Assembly (NCBI GenBank): GCA_942486035.1
Contig: CALNXK010000328.1
Coordinates: forward strand, 135,001 to 199,000
Length of the DNA: 64,000 bases
Direction: 5' to 3'
Source of the DNA: Porites lobata
Lineage: Eukaryota > Cnidaria > Anthozoa > Scleractinia > Poritidae
Part shown: positions 32,901 to 43,971 of the stretch, one piece after another
How positions within the stretch are numbered: position 1 is the first letter of the stretch
How the letters are laid out: each line of letters starts with the position of its first letter
The notes under the pieces: model-generated
What the model saw: only the letters and a program-made list of their open reading frames with translations
Database searches by the model: none
Told to the model about the DNA's origin: nothing
Program-made: the position numbers and the translations under genes

Positions 32901-35279
32901 GGAAAATGCTGGAGATTGCATTTCCAAGACCCTAATATTTAAAATTTTTCTGGGGGAACATGCTCCCAGACTCCCCTATATTTTCTTCCCGTGCGTACAC
33001 CTTAAAAAAATCTCAAGCTATGCCCTTGGAATGATATGGTTGTCATAAGAGGAAATTTGAGTATTACCGCCCGGGAGGTAGCTTCAGCCACAAGTTGCTC
33101 CTAATTTTCTTAAAAGTTGCCCCAAAATTCTTTAAAAGCTACCCGAAGTTGCCAGAATGGGTGATTCCAGAAAATATCCATACCCTACCACGGGTGGCAT
33201 GAGTATTATAACCCCCCCTTGCCCTCGGAAATTCCAAAATGCTTATCCCCCCCTTGCCCTCCGAATTCCAAAATCGCTAACCCCCCCTTCTCCTCCGGAA
33301 TTTTCCACTTTTGTTTCAGACCCTTTGGAATTCCTGTTCGTCTGCCTAAATCTTCAAACGAACGAGAAACTTGCACTTTTTCCCTCTGCAAAAGAATTAG
33401 CAATAAAAGAGGGTGGTAGGCCTACATGACTTTTACCTCATGCCAAAATGCTGCTTATTCCAATAAAGTTGTTTTTATCTGCTGGGTAGATTATGCTCTG
33501 GAAGGTTCTGCATTTATACTGAGCAAATGTGATTTTAGCCGCATGTTTCACACTGAGAGGTCATGACATACATATCAATTGACAGTAGTTATTGTTTTCT
33601 GGTCGGCAGGATTTGCCTTCTGATGCATTAAGCGCATTTTCTTAGACCTCTTTTGAAGCGTAAAGCTTTTTTATTACGGCTGAATAAGGGTTTCAATTTT
33701 CTCCAAAGTGCCTTCTGGATCTGAATAACTAAGCGATTTTCTTTAGTCCGTGAGTGTAATGTTTTTCTGCAATGCTGTATCATGCTGGGCCCAGTTCGTC
33801 AGTTTTCTTTGCAGAATGTTAAGTTATCACGGATAGTGACTTACAGATCCAATATTATAAGAGTGAACTGCAGCTTAAACTGAAGCTACATAAACTTACT
33901 ATGGAGAATTGAATTGTGACTCAGTAAACTCCAGCTTAGTGTTTTTCTAAAGATAGTGTGAGTCTTTTGACTGGAGTGCGTAGTTCCTCCCTTGGTTAGT
34001 TCCTCCCTTGCTACATGTTGGCGTGAAAATCGGCGTGAAATGCAAAATCTGTCAGGCGTTCTATTTGGAAACGAGAGACTGGTGCGAGTTTTCAGCACGC
34101 AACAACACATCGTCGATCGACAATCGGCGAGAAACACCGACTTGGTTATATTTTTATTAATCAGTTGAGTAATTCATCAACTTTAAGGCCTCTTCGATGT
34201 GGAGCTTGCTGCACAACCCATCTGCACAACCCATCTGCATGAACGCATACTTCTTCCGTGGTCGGTTCGTGCTTCATTTACAAACTGGGAATGTTAACAG
34301 GTCAGCGACTTCAAGCGGAGCTTTCGCCGTCTTTCCTCTGGAAATTCACTGAATTCAGAGCTGAAACATCCCCCCATGCCTTTGGAATTCCAAACTGCGT
34401 TACCCCCCCCACGTCTTCGGAATTCCAGTCCAAGAAACCCCCCCTCTCCCTCGGAATTCCAAGATGCCGCCCGTGGTATGGTATGGATATTTTCTGGAAT
34501 CACCCAATTTTCTAAAAAGTTGCTCCTTATGACGACCATTTTTGCAAAGTGACAACCACTTTTTGCCAACTGCTGCTGGTGAAGTACAATAATGCAACCT
34601 AACACTACTGCCTTTTTTCGCTTTTTGATATTTAGTGCAGATCTACAGCGCTTGATGTTAAATGTACATGTGTGTTGTAGCTGTGTGTTGCCAAATTTCC
34701 CAGCCATAAAAATTTCCAGAAAGCATTAAACGATATAACACGAAAAATAGAAACATTAGTTTTGAATACCCATAAAAATCCCTACTTAAATCAAGCTCCC
34801 CCCAAAAATACTTGCCAAAATTTTCCTTCCCAAAAAAATCCCAGAATCGAAAATTTCAAACCCCAAAATCCTTCGATCATTCCGGGCACTTGAAACCCAG
34901 AGTTCCCCGCCTGGAAAAGAACTTTATATTCTTTGGGTGGAAGCTTCTACCCCCAAAATAGCCTAGACAGAACCCTGTTAAATTAAGTATTGTAAGTTAC
35001 TGGTATCAAAAGTGTTTTTTCCTTTAAACAGCCTTTGGTCGGGTACCTTTTTGGCAAACAAAAACAAAAATTGCAAGAAAAGCGAAACTCCAGTCGAATC
35101 CTATCTTATTGGTAGTAGCGAATAAAAAAGTTCGCTCTATATCTGGCTCTTTATTAATCGAACACTGGTTAACAATAACGAACCGATCACTTACCACAAT
35201 CCTTAAATTTGACAGGTTCACAAGATGCAAGGACAATACTGCACAGCGAAATGACAGCAAGAACACCTAACTTCGCCAT
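29931..35279 (-). CDS. NPC2-like ML-domain sterol-binding protein, copy B (150 aa, intact)
   Basis: Exons 35279-35195, 31958-31851, 31188-31013 and 30014-29931 join in phases 1-1-0 to 150 residues. The signal peptide (1-19) is followed by the ML domain with KFKDCGS, DITPCPAQPC, the sterol-loop motif REIPFPG (82-88), CQDQGLTCPL and the C-terminal WELQDQD..YCFELPVQIV. Cysteines are at 28, 43, 48, 94, 101 and 142. One N-glycosylation sequon, N-A-T, is at 55, close to the glycosylated Asn58 of human NPC2. Introns, promoter and 3' flank align with copy A, so the two arose by segmental duplication. B keeps a short promoter with a TCACATGA E-box 54 bp upstream of the ATG and an inverted CCAAT box at 131 bp. 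Intron 1 holds a 1347-bp transposon absent from A. Expected product: a soluble sterol carrier of the lysosome, or of a symbiosome-like compartment (the latter inferred). Confidence 0.92.
30361..30449 (-). mobile_element. tRNA-derived SINE in NPC2-B intron 3
   Basis: Minus strand has TTGGGCTCAGTTGGTAGAG and GGTTGGAATCCC. No cloverleaf survives, so it is a SINE and not a tRNA gene. Confidence 0.6.
30463..30608. mobile_element. MITE in NPC2-B intron 3
   Basis: Arms 30484-30520 and 30556-30592 (CTGGGAAACTGCCCACCTAC) are inverted. GTTATTAC occurs on both sides (30455-30462, 30609-30616). Not present in copy A. Confidence 0.7.
30851..30940 (-). mobile_element. Second tRNA-derived SINE in NPC2-B intron 3
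   Basis: Minus strand has TTGGTTAGCTCAGTTAGA and GTTCAAACCCTGG. It is absent at the matching point of copy A, so it inserted after the duplication or was lost from A. Confidence 0.6.
31526..31684. mobile_element. Foldback MITE in NPC2-B intron 2
   Basis: Almost perfect palindrome of about 75-bp arms (GAGACCTAGGGGCAG ends; AGGCGCGAAGAAAAG inner) around a 9-bp loop. Confidence 0.75.
33159..34505. mobile_element. 1347-bp TIR transposon in NPC2-B intron 1
   Basis: Ends are inverted repeats of about 42 bp with two mismatches (GGGTGATTCCAGAAAATATC). The target duplication is AAT (33156-33158 and 34506-34508). The empty site survives in copy A at 20538-20540. Subterminal zones are rich in CCCCCCTT..CGGAATTCC. 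There is no transposase-like frame. The 3-bp duplication would suit a PIF/Harbinger-type element; class not certain. Confidence 0.82.
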
Positions 35280-35332
35280 CTTGAGTCCGTAACTTTGCAC
35301 GTTGCTGAAAAGTCACCAGACATCACCAGACA

Positions 35333-35422
35333 TCACATGATTTGTATATCGCGTGATGGTCAAGGAAACAATACATTGCGTGACGAAAAAAACCGATTTC
35401 TCGCGCGCTGATTGGTCGAGAG
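35333..35422 (-). promoter_or_regulatory. NPC2-B promoter module
   Basis: TCACATGA at 35333-35340, 54 bp from the ATG, and GATTGGTCGAGAG at 35410-35422. Confidence 0.5.
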
Positions 35423-35768
35423 CAATAGTCGATGTTTTGCATAGGAAAGTGGAGAGAAGGCAGGAGGGGAACCTATCGTACAAGTAAACTATCGACGCAA
35501 AAGTTAAATTCCCCTTTCCCACCCCAAATCAAGGAAGGGAAAGCCTTTGCGTAGTCTACTACATGCTACACAGCAGTTTTTAGTGTCGTGACGGGAAGAC
35601 CGTTGCGTGACGACACTAAAAACGGCTGTGTAACAGACTAGCCTTTGCGACGCTTCTTCCTTAATTGATTTCTACGGAATGGAGGGTTTTGGTTTACCAT
35701 TTTATTCTGTCTAAGATTTTACACTTTTCGTCATATTATCTTAAAAGCTAGAGTCGCACTTAAAGGCC

Positions 35769-37042
35769 GGATTGCAGAAAAGCAGCTGTTACTAATTTTG
35801 TAACTCATTAAATAACAGAAGGAAAACAATACAACGCATCTGTTTAATTTTCGACATGATCCTGCACCTCCACTATAGGGCCTGTGAGTGAGGCGAGCCT
35901 CGACGGATGTGAGGGGAATGGTAACAAAAATGTGATCGTTCCCATGGCTTCATTCGTTCGAAAATGGGAGGGGCGGGGAAAGAACTATCATGGCCTTGTG
36001 ACTAAAGAGGTAAGAAAAATAAAATTTAATAAATCAGATCAATGAGATGTGGTGAGGGGAAATTCTTACCTAATCCAGATTATGACAATTCGAGAGTGCT
36101 GTTTCAAACGCGCGCGCAAGATCCGCTACAATTTTCTCAATGCCTAGTTTTACAGTTTTAATGTTCAAAAATGTTCTATGGAAAGTGCCTCTGAAGCAAA
36201 ACCAAAACTGGCAGGAGGCAAACGATGATGAGTTGGCTGTTTACAAGCCTGGCTGTGGAGCTGAACTTGAAACAATTCGCCCACGTAAGCTACATGTATT
36301 CCGGAACAGGAAATCTTTGATTTTGGAATCCAGAATCGAGGAAATTTTACTAGTGGAATCCAGAATCCTGGACTTTGGAATCTAAGAATTCCACGGCATC
36401 CCGCTAACGATGGAATCTAGCCTATTCGGAATCCACAGCGTGGAATCAAGAAATTTTTTTTTTGGTTGTGCTCCTTTCGGTTAATCCAAAAACCGATTTT
36501 TGATTCTAGGTTTGCCCGATTTCTCGGTCGAAAGGAACGCGAAATCCGCAATTGTATTTTTAACCTTGGCAACCTTTCGCAAACGCGTACATATGCATGA
36601 CAGCCTCTCAGGAAATGGCGCGTTTTGCACTGTTTGACAAATTAAGCGATTATACGGTGCAGAATTTTCTGGTCGGCAATCAGTAATACGAATAGCGACG
36701 ATGGAGATCAAGAAAGAAGGGCGTTCAAGTTGACAATTATCTAAAGGTTGTCGGCTCAGTTTTATCCAGTTTCGTAGCTCAGACTTTTTCTATGTAACAC
36801 GATCTAGTGCCTATCACGTCTACAAGCGAGTTAGTTGTTGAAAGATAGCAATTCATTTGTCGCTTTTACCAGGAGCCCTGCTTTTACTTACAAATATAAT
36901 GGTTAGCATTTGGATATTTTACTGTACCACGAGCAATCTTCCAGTGTTTTCAGATGTGTTTAAGGGCAAATAGCGGCAATTCAACTAGGAAACTCTTCGG
37001 CGCAATACTTCAAGTAGAAATACCACTGGATCATCTGACTAA
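35769..37042. other. Intergenic between NPC2-B and NPC2-C
   Basis: No gene seen. 36290-36480 is a degenerate run of TGGAATCCAGAATC units, related to 52140-52350 and 37505-37640. Confidence 0.5.
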
Positions 37043-37050
37043 TTTCGGAT

Positions 37051-37467
37051 CCCGGGGGGGGCACTCCCTAATATGGGCTATATAGGTATGTGCGGCCCCA
37101 AAGGGTATGGTTTTTCAGCCGTTTTGGTCATAAATTGGGTATCGATTTTGGCTATTTTGCCGCCATTTTGTTCATAAATAGGGTAACGATTTTTGCACTG
37201 TAGTCTTGAATGCACTTTTTTAGAAGAAGCTACTTCCTTATCATGTCCCCCTCCTTCCATCCACGCTTTGCCTTCCTCTCCACCGGGTGCTTTGTAGGCT
37301 AGAAAATACAAGCAAAAAAAGCCCTTCACAAAATAGGGTATCAAATTTTTGGTCAGGTCATAAATAGGGTAGGGAAAATCGCAGATTTTGGTCATAAATA
37401 GGGTAAGGGTTTTGGGAAGCGGGCCGCACACCCCTACCCAATTTTTCTGCGAGTACCCCCCCCCGGG
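37051..37467. mobile_element. hAT MITE of the CCCGGGGGGG family, copy 1
   Basis: Inverted ends CCCGGGGGGGG..CACTCCC and GAGTACCCCCCCCCGGG with an exact 8-bp duplication TTTCGGAT (37043-37050 and 37468-37475). The interior is rich in GGTCATAAATAGGGTA repeats. Confidence 0.88.
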
Positions 37468-37912
37468 TTTCGGATTCACCGTGAATGGAACAGCGTAGAT
37501 CACTAATCCGTTAATTTGGATTCAGATTCTTTGGAACTCAAATCCAATGAATCCTTAAAGGATTCACCTGATGAAGAATCCAGATTTGGATTTGCGGAAA
37601 GGAACGCGAAATCCGTTTTAAGATTTAAAATCCGTCGGTCGGATTCACCCCATTGGAAATACTGTCTTGGGTTACCATACAAGTTAAGCGGTGAAAATAT
37701 CCCAGCTTGTGAAGAATGGCACTTCAAGTCTACTATAATGTGAAGAAATCAATAAACAAAAATACTAAGAAACTGAATTCAGTGACTTTATTTTTGTAAG
37801 ACGACATATCCTATTTCAACAAATGAAGTGAGATAAAAAACATTCCATCTCTGAGTCATACAATCATAACGTTACACATTCATAGTCACGTCAGTCATCA
37901 TAAGTTAGTGAC

Positions 37913-40727
37913 TTAGCCACTCACATGGGCCGTCAAAATCCAACAGTAAACCAAATTTTTGTCCTGGTCTCGCATCTCCCACTGGACTATAACGTCGACC
38001 TAAACAGAGCAAATAAAGTCACATATTAATAGACCCGTGACTGCTACTGGGGCCATATAGCGAGGGCCGTTAAGAAAGCTCCCCTCGCGCCGACCTTCTT
38101 CGGGTTTGGTCACGCGCGCGTTTCTCCCCACGAGCGACGCTCGCCCGTAAAAGGTCTAATGCCCGACGAAAATTAAGGTTAATAAGGGCGAGTAATCGTC
38201 CGGCGTATAAAGCGCAACACATTGCTACGATGCAAGCCTGAGTATCAGACGTTTCTGGGGGAAAAGGGGAAAGATGGAAGCGAAAAAGGAAGAGAGCTGA
38301 AGGAGAGAAACTTCCTTCTCTTCTCCCCCCCCCCCCCCATCTAAAATCTCCTCTCCCCTAGCCCCTTAGGAAGGCCTGATACTCGGGCTACTACAATGCA
38401 TGTTTACGTCACACCCGCTAATAAGCCTCATCTAACTTCACCGCCATGTCTCGTTCTGGAGGCTTTAGAGCAATGAATTCCCATTGCATTTAAATTGACG
38501 GAATTTTTCACTCCCAGAAAGGTACAATGCAAAGCATTTTGCTCACAAAGGTGCGTTACGGCAATGAAATTGGGGAAGATTGATGAGGTCCTGCATATTG
38601 GCCCTTTTGTAGAGTTTATGTTTGATATATGAGGCTCAGCTAAACATTTGCAGCCTCGTCCCCAGGCGATTTCGTTCCCGCTATCAGATTGAACAGCAGA
38701 GGATGCTTGGAATCGAGCGCAACCTCGTCCCCAGGGCGCTCCAGAAAAGCGCCCTGGGGACGAGGTTGAATCGAGCGCGTACCGAAATCGCCGAGGACGA
38801 CTTCGGAACCAGGGTCGTTTGTTGACTAGAAGCCAGGATTTCAAGAATACATACGCTAGGGTAGATCGACTTGATTGGTAGCACAGTCTTGAATGTGTAG
38901 TCTTTTCCGGCAATCATGGGACAGGTGATGCCCTGATCTTCACATGCGTTAGGATTGTCTATCTGGAAAGGCACCTTGATACCCGCGACTGTACCATAAA
39001 CTTTAGTAGTAGCTGCAGTGATATTTTCCTCTGCAAGAAACAAAACAACACACTGCATGTAAAGCTACAATAAAACGGGCAACAAAAAACGTGCAACTTG
39101 TTTTACAACATTACTGCAAAACGAATTGAATAGCGATATTGCGCGTTTACACGTTCGAACCTTTCTTGCAACAGCTAAGGTTGCATAGTTTTATTTCGCG
39201 GGTGGTAAAACGGGCAACATCGCTATTCAACTCGTTTTGAAGCAGAGTCGCAAAACAAGTTGCCCTTTTTTTATTGGCCGTTTTACCGTACCTTAAGCCC
39301 CCACCCAGATAAGAACCCTGCCCATAACCCAGAGCGAGCAATCCCATTGTACTTTCACGGACAAAATTAGATCAGTTTTACCGCGAATTGGAATGAGACT
39401 GTAGCACAAATTCCGCAGATCAGCCTTGTCCCGCTTTTTCTATTATTAAAAATCCTAAAGTTACGTTGGAATCAAAGGAAAACAGTTAATAATACTCCGC
39501 TGGCGTTAACTTTTTAATTGAGCATTTCCGCGGCTTTCACTAACCAGTATGAAACTGGCTTGTGCTAGCCTGCGAACAGCAGACGTATTTCCGGTCGTCG
39601 CGGAGAGAAGCGACGACCGGAAATACGTCTGCTGTTCGCAAGCTAGGCTTGTGCTTGAAAACAAAAAATTAAAGAAAAATGATAATAACAGTAGTAAAAC
39701 CCAACGTGCGGACTTTTTTTCAACTTCAACTCTTGTGTTGTCTTAAAACTACCAATTAAGAAAGCTGGTCCTCATTTGTATTCTCATTGAGGGACTTTTC
39801 GATGTCATGTTTTTCAAGATTACTTTCCTGGCTAGAGCAAGTATGAGAAGAGATGACTGATAGGGATTCATAGTTGACTTACCTTTTATCCTTGATCCAG
39901 AAAGAAGGATCACATCCTCTCTTTCCCAGAAATATTATTTGAATTTTAATACAATTTTAAAACGAGGAAGGCGAAGGGTTGTGGGGTTCATTAGAAGAAA
40001 AATAGTTTTTATTGCTTTGAAAGAGTGGGTAAAAGACGCACGAGAGAGTCACGCCTCACGTGTTTCCCTCGCGCGCCCCGTACTTTCTCCAAGTGCGTGC
40101 TACGTGCAGGCTAAAACACACCGGTTTGCAAAACATTTTTGGTAAACACGGTCCTCTGAAAAAAGGGAAAAAAAGAGTAAACAATTCTTACTCGGTGTGA
40201 ACTTTACTTCAATGGTCTCCTCCGTCCCTCTCTTCAGTTCGCAAGGCTTCTTCTCAGCTGCTTGGGGGCAAGGTGTGATGTCAACTTCCTTCAAAGTAGA
40301 CATTTTACTTCCTAGGTAAAGAAAATTTCATGATATAATAAGTGAGGTTTGTCTTATTGGCAACTACCTTTGCCGTCTCGGGTTCTGAATGCAAAGGCCT
40401 CTTTTTTGTCGTGGGAAGGAGTACCCACTGGGCCTCTGCGAAGAAGTGGGATAGTGCTAAAATTGCAAGCAAAAGCCAGTGGCCGGACAAGAAATTGACC
40501 CTTGTTGCATAACTTCAACTGGAAGAGTTTCACAACCACACACTTGCCTATGCATGAACGGTAATAATTCACGTTTACAAATTTATAGAATATGCCGGGA
40601 ATAATTTGCTTTTCTCAGAACGCAAACCAAAAGCAGACTCACCACAGTCCCCGAATTCTACACGCTCACAGGAGATCGATTTAAAAGCACAAAGAGCAAA
40701 GACGGAGAAAATAGCTAACTTAACCAT
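37913..40727 (-). CDS. NPC2-like ML-domain sterol-binding protein, copy C (155 aa)
   Basis: Exons 40727-40643, 40311-40192, 39030-38855 and 37999-37913 join in phases 1-1-0 to 155 residues. The signal peptide (1-19) is followed by EFGDCGS, DITPCPQAAEKKPC (four residues more between the second and third Cys than in A and B), IKVPFQIDNPNAC, a KTVLPIKSIYP strand and VIVQWEMRDQD..YCWILTAHV. Six cysteines fit the ML fold, and a sequon N-I-T lies at 71. The loop VPFQI is closer to the vertebrate VPFPI than copy A is. Noncoding sequence does not align with A or B, so this is the older paralogue of the array. The promoter shares the GATTGGTCAAGAG box and a CATGTGAC E-box. A minus-strand AATAAA lies near 37787, about 125 bp past the stop. 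A sterol-carrier role is inferred from the family. Confidence 0.92.
38226..38393. mobile_element. MITE with GCCTGAGTATCAG ends
   Basis: GCCTGAGTATCAG and GGCCTGATACTCGGGC are inverted ends around a purine-rich and pyrimidine-rich core, in NPC2-C intron 3. Confidence 0.6.
38640..38800. mobile_element. Foldback pieces of a CCTCGTCCCCAGG family in NPC2-C intron 3
   Basis: A hairpin at 38722-38766 (ACCTCGTCCCCAGGGCGCT and complement) sits beside further partial copies of the same end. Confidence 0.6.
39071..39285. mobile_element. MITE in NPC2-C intron 2
   Basis: TAAAACGGGCAAC ends; arms of about 75 bp include CAAAACGAATTGAATAGCGA and its complement. Confidence 0.7.
39565..39646. mobile_element. 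Near-perfect palindromic MITE
   Basis: CTAGCCTGCGAACAGCAGAC runs into TTCCGGTCGTCGC, then an 8-bp loop and the complement. A solo half-copy lies at 40978-41017. Confidence 0.75.
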
Positions 40728-40820
40728 GTTGAAGCTTACAGTATCCCTGCTGCAATAGAATGACTGTACAAGAGGTCGACTTTAACCTTGTGAAGTGATC
40801 AGGGCCGTCTGAAAAACAGC

Positions 40821-40846
40821 GATTGGTCAAGAGACTGACATGTGAC
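40821..40846 (-). promoter_or_regulatory. NPC2-C promoter module
   Basis: GATTGGTCAAGAG at 40821-40833 and CATGTGAC at 40839-40846, about 95-120 bp from the ATG. Shared with A and B although the surrounding sequence is not. Confidence 0.45.
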
Positions 40847-43628
40847 CAACAGGTGATATGTGGCGTTGGATGAGAAAAGCTCCCTAGGGAGAGGATGGAA
40901 GCGGGGGGGATGGAGGGAGAGAGGGAGGGGGGCTATCCAAGCTACCCCGGTGAACTTGATCATAGTGGGGATCTGACTAGCCTGCGAACCGCAGACGCAT
41001 TTCCGGTCGTCGCTTCCAAGATCTGACTAGTTTATCAGATTTTGCAGACGAACTTCCAACATCAAAAAAGAAGGATTTGGTAATCCATGTCCTTTGTTTT
41101 GGAGATTTTAAGGCGTTAAAAGGGAAAGGGGAATTGGGAAGGGGGAATTTAGGCGCGCGAGGGAGAAAGGAAAATTCAAGTAGAAATTTAAATGACGAAT
41201 TTAAAATTCAAACAATGAATTTTGGTGGGGATCGTACGCCATACGAATGACCTCGTAAAGTGCTCGCAGGGAAGAGGCACTGCACCAAATGCTTTATTTG
41301 CATGACCATAAAGGAATTACAGTATTGCAAAAGCTATTAGTCTAAATTTAAGTACTAATTCAACTAATTAGTACGTGCAAAACATCACAAAACGTTACAG
41401 TTCTCATTCATTCATTCATTCATTGATATTAATTTGGTTCTTAATTCAAAGCATTTCGAGATAAATGAAACTAACTGACAGTTGATTAAATGATCAGAAG
41501 AATTCATAAGAAGCAGATATTAATCGTGTGAAAGTGATTTGAAGTCAGGTATTTTAGTTTCTAGTTTGGAGAAAAATATGTCTCTGATCTGAGAATAAGC
41601 CTTACAATCTAGTAAAAAAATGATTTTCATCTTCGATTTTGTCCTGAGACCCTTCATGACCTGCAGTTAGATCAAATAACCTTTTAACCTTGAGACTGGA
41701 TGATGTTAGAGGTCTGTGATAGCCTGCATAACAAGCGCTATATGAGCCAAGAAAGGCGTGACGTCCAAAGTGCGTTTTACCCGGCACACAAACCTTTTAA
41801 AATGCCTGAAATAAACGACAGATAAATGGCAGACTAGACTTGCTCAGTATGGTTTTCGAGCGAAATTTCAAATATGAGTAAGAAAGAGAGAGAAATATGC
41901 AAATTCGAAATGGATTTTAAGAAATATTTTTTGTTGCTGTTCTGACTCGAAGTCTGGATCCAAATAAGTAATGAAGAGATAATTTCTTAGGGGGGCTGAA
42001 AACGGGTATGAAAAATGACATTTTTGGCTCTGAAATAGGGTCAGGATTGGGAGTATCGAAAAGCACACCCCCACCAATAATCCTGGGTGTACTATGAGGA
42101 GCCGCATAAAGTCCCTTTACTAATTACGTTGAGTGACGGTTGCTATGCTCAATTTCCTGTTATAATTTTACCTCCGATCTCGTGCAGGTTAGCAGGGGTC
42201 AGACTGGCTGTCATCGATAGTGATTTTCACAGAGGCAATGAAACAATCCTAAATTTCGCAACTGTCTGGTAATATGGTTAAAACAGTATTAGCCGGGGTA
42301 AATATAGTCGAGCTCGGTCTATTCAACTATTCTCCAGATCTGATCATCCCGATCAAGCCATCATTGTATGGAGTATATATGTGAATTCTTTTTTACGGTA
42401 TCCCGGTCGAGAATTTCTGTGTTGATTCAAACTCATTTCCCTTAGAAGCTTGTTGGTATTTGAAAGAAAATTTTAACAGATCGAACAGGTTAGCAGAGTT
42501 CAAACTGAGATGGCCAGCCTTCCTCCGTCACATTGGTTCAGAAGCGAGGCCATTTCAGCCTTAAATCAGTAGGTTTACCTTGCGACACATTAATTCTGTT
42601 TTTTTTATGACTTGCTTAATCGTAAGACGCCTTGAAGGTAAGGACAATGTTCGATTCTTTTCCTTTAATTTATTTATTTCTGCCTCGAACATATCCGCGC
42701 GAAAACCTCCTAAATGCCCACCAAATTTAATGTGGCGCGCTCGGGAGTGATCGTACAGTGTTTAGGAAAAACCAGGCCCAGCACAACTTCCACTGGAGGC
42801 AATTTTGTGTTACTGCAAGAAGTACCCTTATAAAGAAGTCGAGAAGCTTTTTTATTATTAATTTTGTGCTACATTTTCTGGATAAACAATGGAATGTGTT
42901 GAAAATTGTAGACATCCGTGTTTCATAATACACGTACACACTTAGCGGCCAAATTGCTACATATTTTATCTTTTTACAGCTGTTTTGCTTGTTGCCGAAG
43001 TTTAAATGCTACATCATGATCCAGTGCGATTTATAGTTGTCATTACATGCTCAGATCTTTAATTTGTTTGAATTATTGAGAAAATTATCTTGTAGTCTGT
43101 AACTATGCGTAGTATTGCATTGTTGCATGCGTTCACTGCCTATGAACCTAGTAGTATATCGGATAGGCCAACTGACTCCCACTGGTGGCAAATTGTGCTA
43201 CAAAACCATAAATAAGGGATATTCGAAGAATAAACCGCACAAAAGCTTTTTATTTTGATCAACAACGAAATGAGTGACTAAAACGTGTTAAAAATATTAA
43301 ACACATGCTCGTGTTACCCATACCCCTACCGTCCTAAATGTACTTTACAGAGAGGGGTTGAGTGGTGCTCGTTATTTGTAAGTCTCTGAATCTTAGCAGC
43401 TTTCTTCTTCTGTTCTATAATTTTTACCGGGGAATCGAAATGAATTTTAGTTGATTGGTTGCGTCCATCGCGGTTCCCCCCTATTTGTTTTTCAAAAAAC
43501 ACCATTGCAAGAACGCGTACGGTCTCTATTACTTTTCAATAACAGCCAGAGAGCTTTAATTCACCGAAACTAAAACAGATTTATAAAATGTACATGGTTC
43601 AGGGTATTCTGTACGTGCCTTTTATGTT

Positions 43629-43685
43629 GGGTGTGTCGCCTGATTAAAAGCGAGCGATCGGGTGAGTCGCCTTCGCTTAGTGCAA
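43629..43685. repeat. Stem-loop repeat unit, copy 1
   Basis: GGGTGTGTCGCCT occurs twice inside one unit, the second (GGGTGAGTCGCCT) lying in a stem AAGCGA..TCGCTT. A second unit is at 43917-43971. Confidence 0.5.
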
Positions 43686-43916
43686 CTGGTGCAAGAAGAC
43701 TTTGTAAAACGTGTCTATTTAATGAATCTTTCTGTAAAGAACGAGGCGGCCTAGAAAGCTTGAAAAAGTAGTTTTTGAAACGTCTTGCCAAATATGTTTT
43801 TATTTTGTTTGGGGATTGCTAAAATTGCGTTTCAACTAGACGCTGTAAAATTCGCAATTGAACTTATTCTTCGGATTCAAAACAATGACCAAAGTTCCGT
43901 CTGCACGTGCTCTTTT

Positions 43917-43971
43917 GGGTGAGTCGCCTGAAAAAGCAAGCGATCGGGTGTGTCGCCTTCGCTTAGTGCAA
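43917..43971. repeat. Stem-loop repeat unit, copy 2
   Basis: Same arrangement as 43629-43685 with two or three substitutions and the same orientation. Confidence 0.5.

Larger units (their letters stand above)
29343..35768. repeat. Segmental duplication, copy B (contains NPC2-B)
   Basis: Partner of the block around NPC2-A, in the same orientation. Insertions specific to this copy are the TIR element at 33159-34505 and the MITE plus SINE between about 30455 and 30945. Confidence 0.8.

Noticed and set aside
33206..33403. Glycine- and lysine-rich small protein
   Set aside because: Comes from the C-rich subterminal repeats of the NPC2-B intron transposon.
34294..34707. 137-residue minus-strand open frame
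   Set aside because: It straddles the right end of the 1347-bp transposon and the duplicated intron; composition is repeat-like and copy A has no equivalent.
37078..37503. 141-residue minus-strand open frame
   Set aside because: It is the translated interior of the CCCGGGGGGG MITE; the other copy carries stops.
43629..43971. CRISPR-like array
   Set aside because: Only two units, 288 bp apart, in an animal genome; not a CRISPR.
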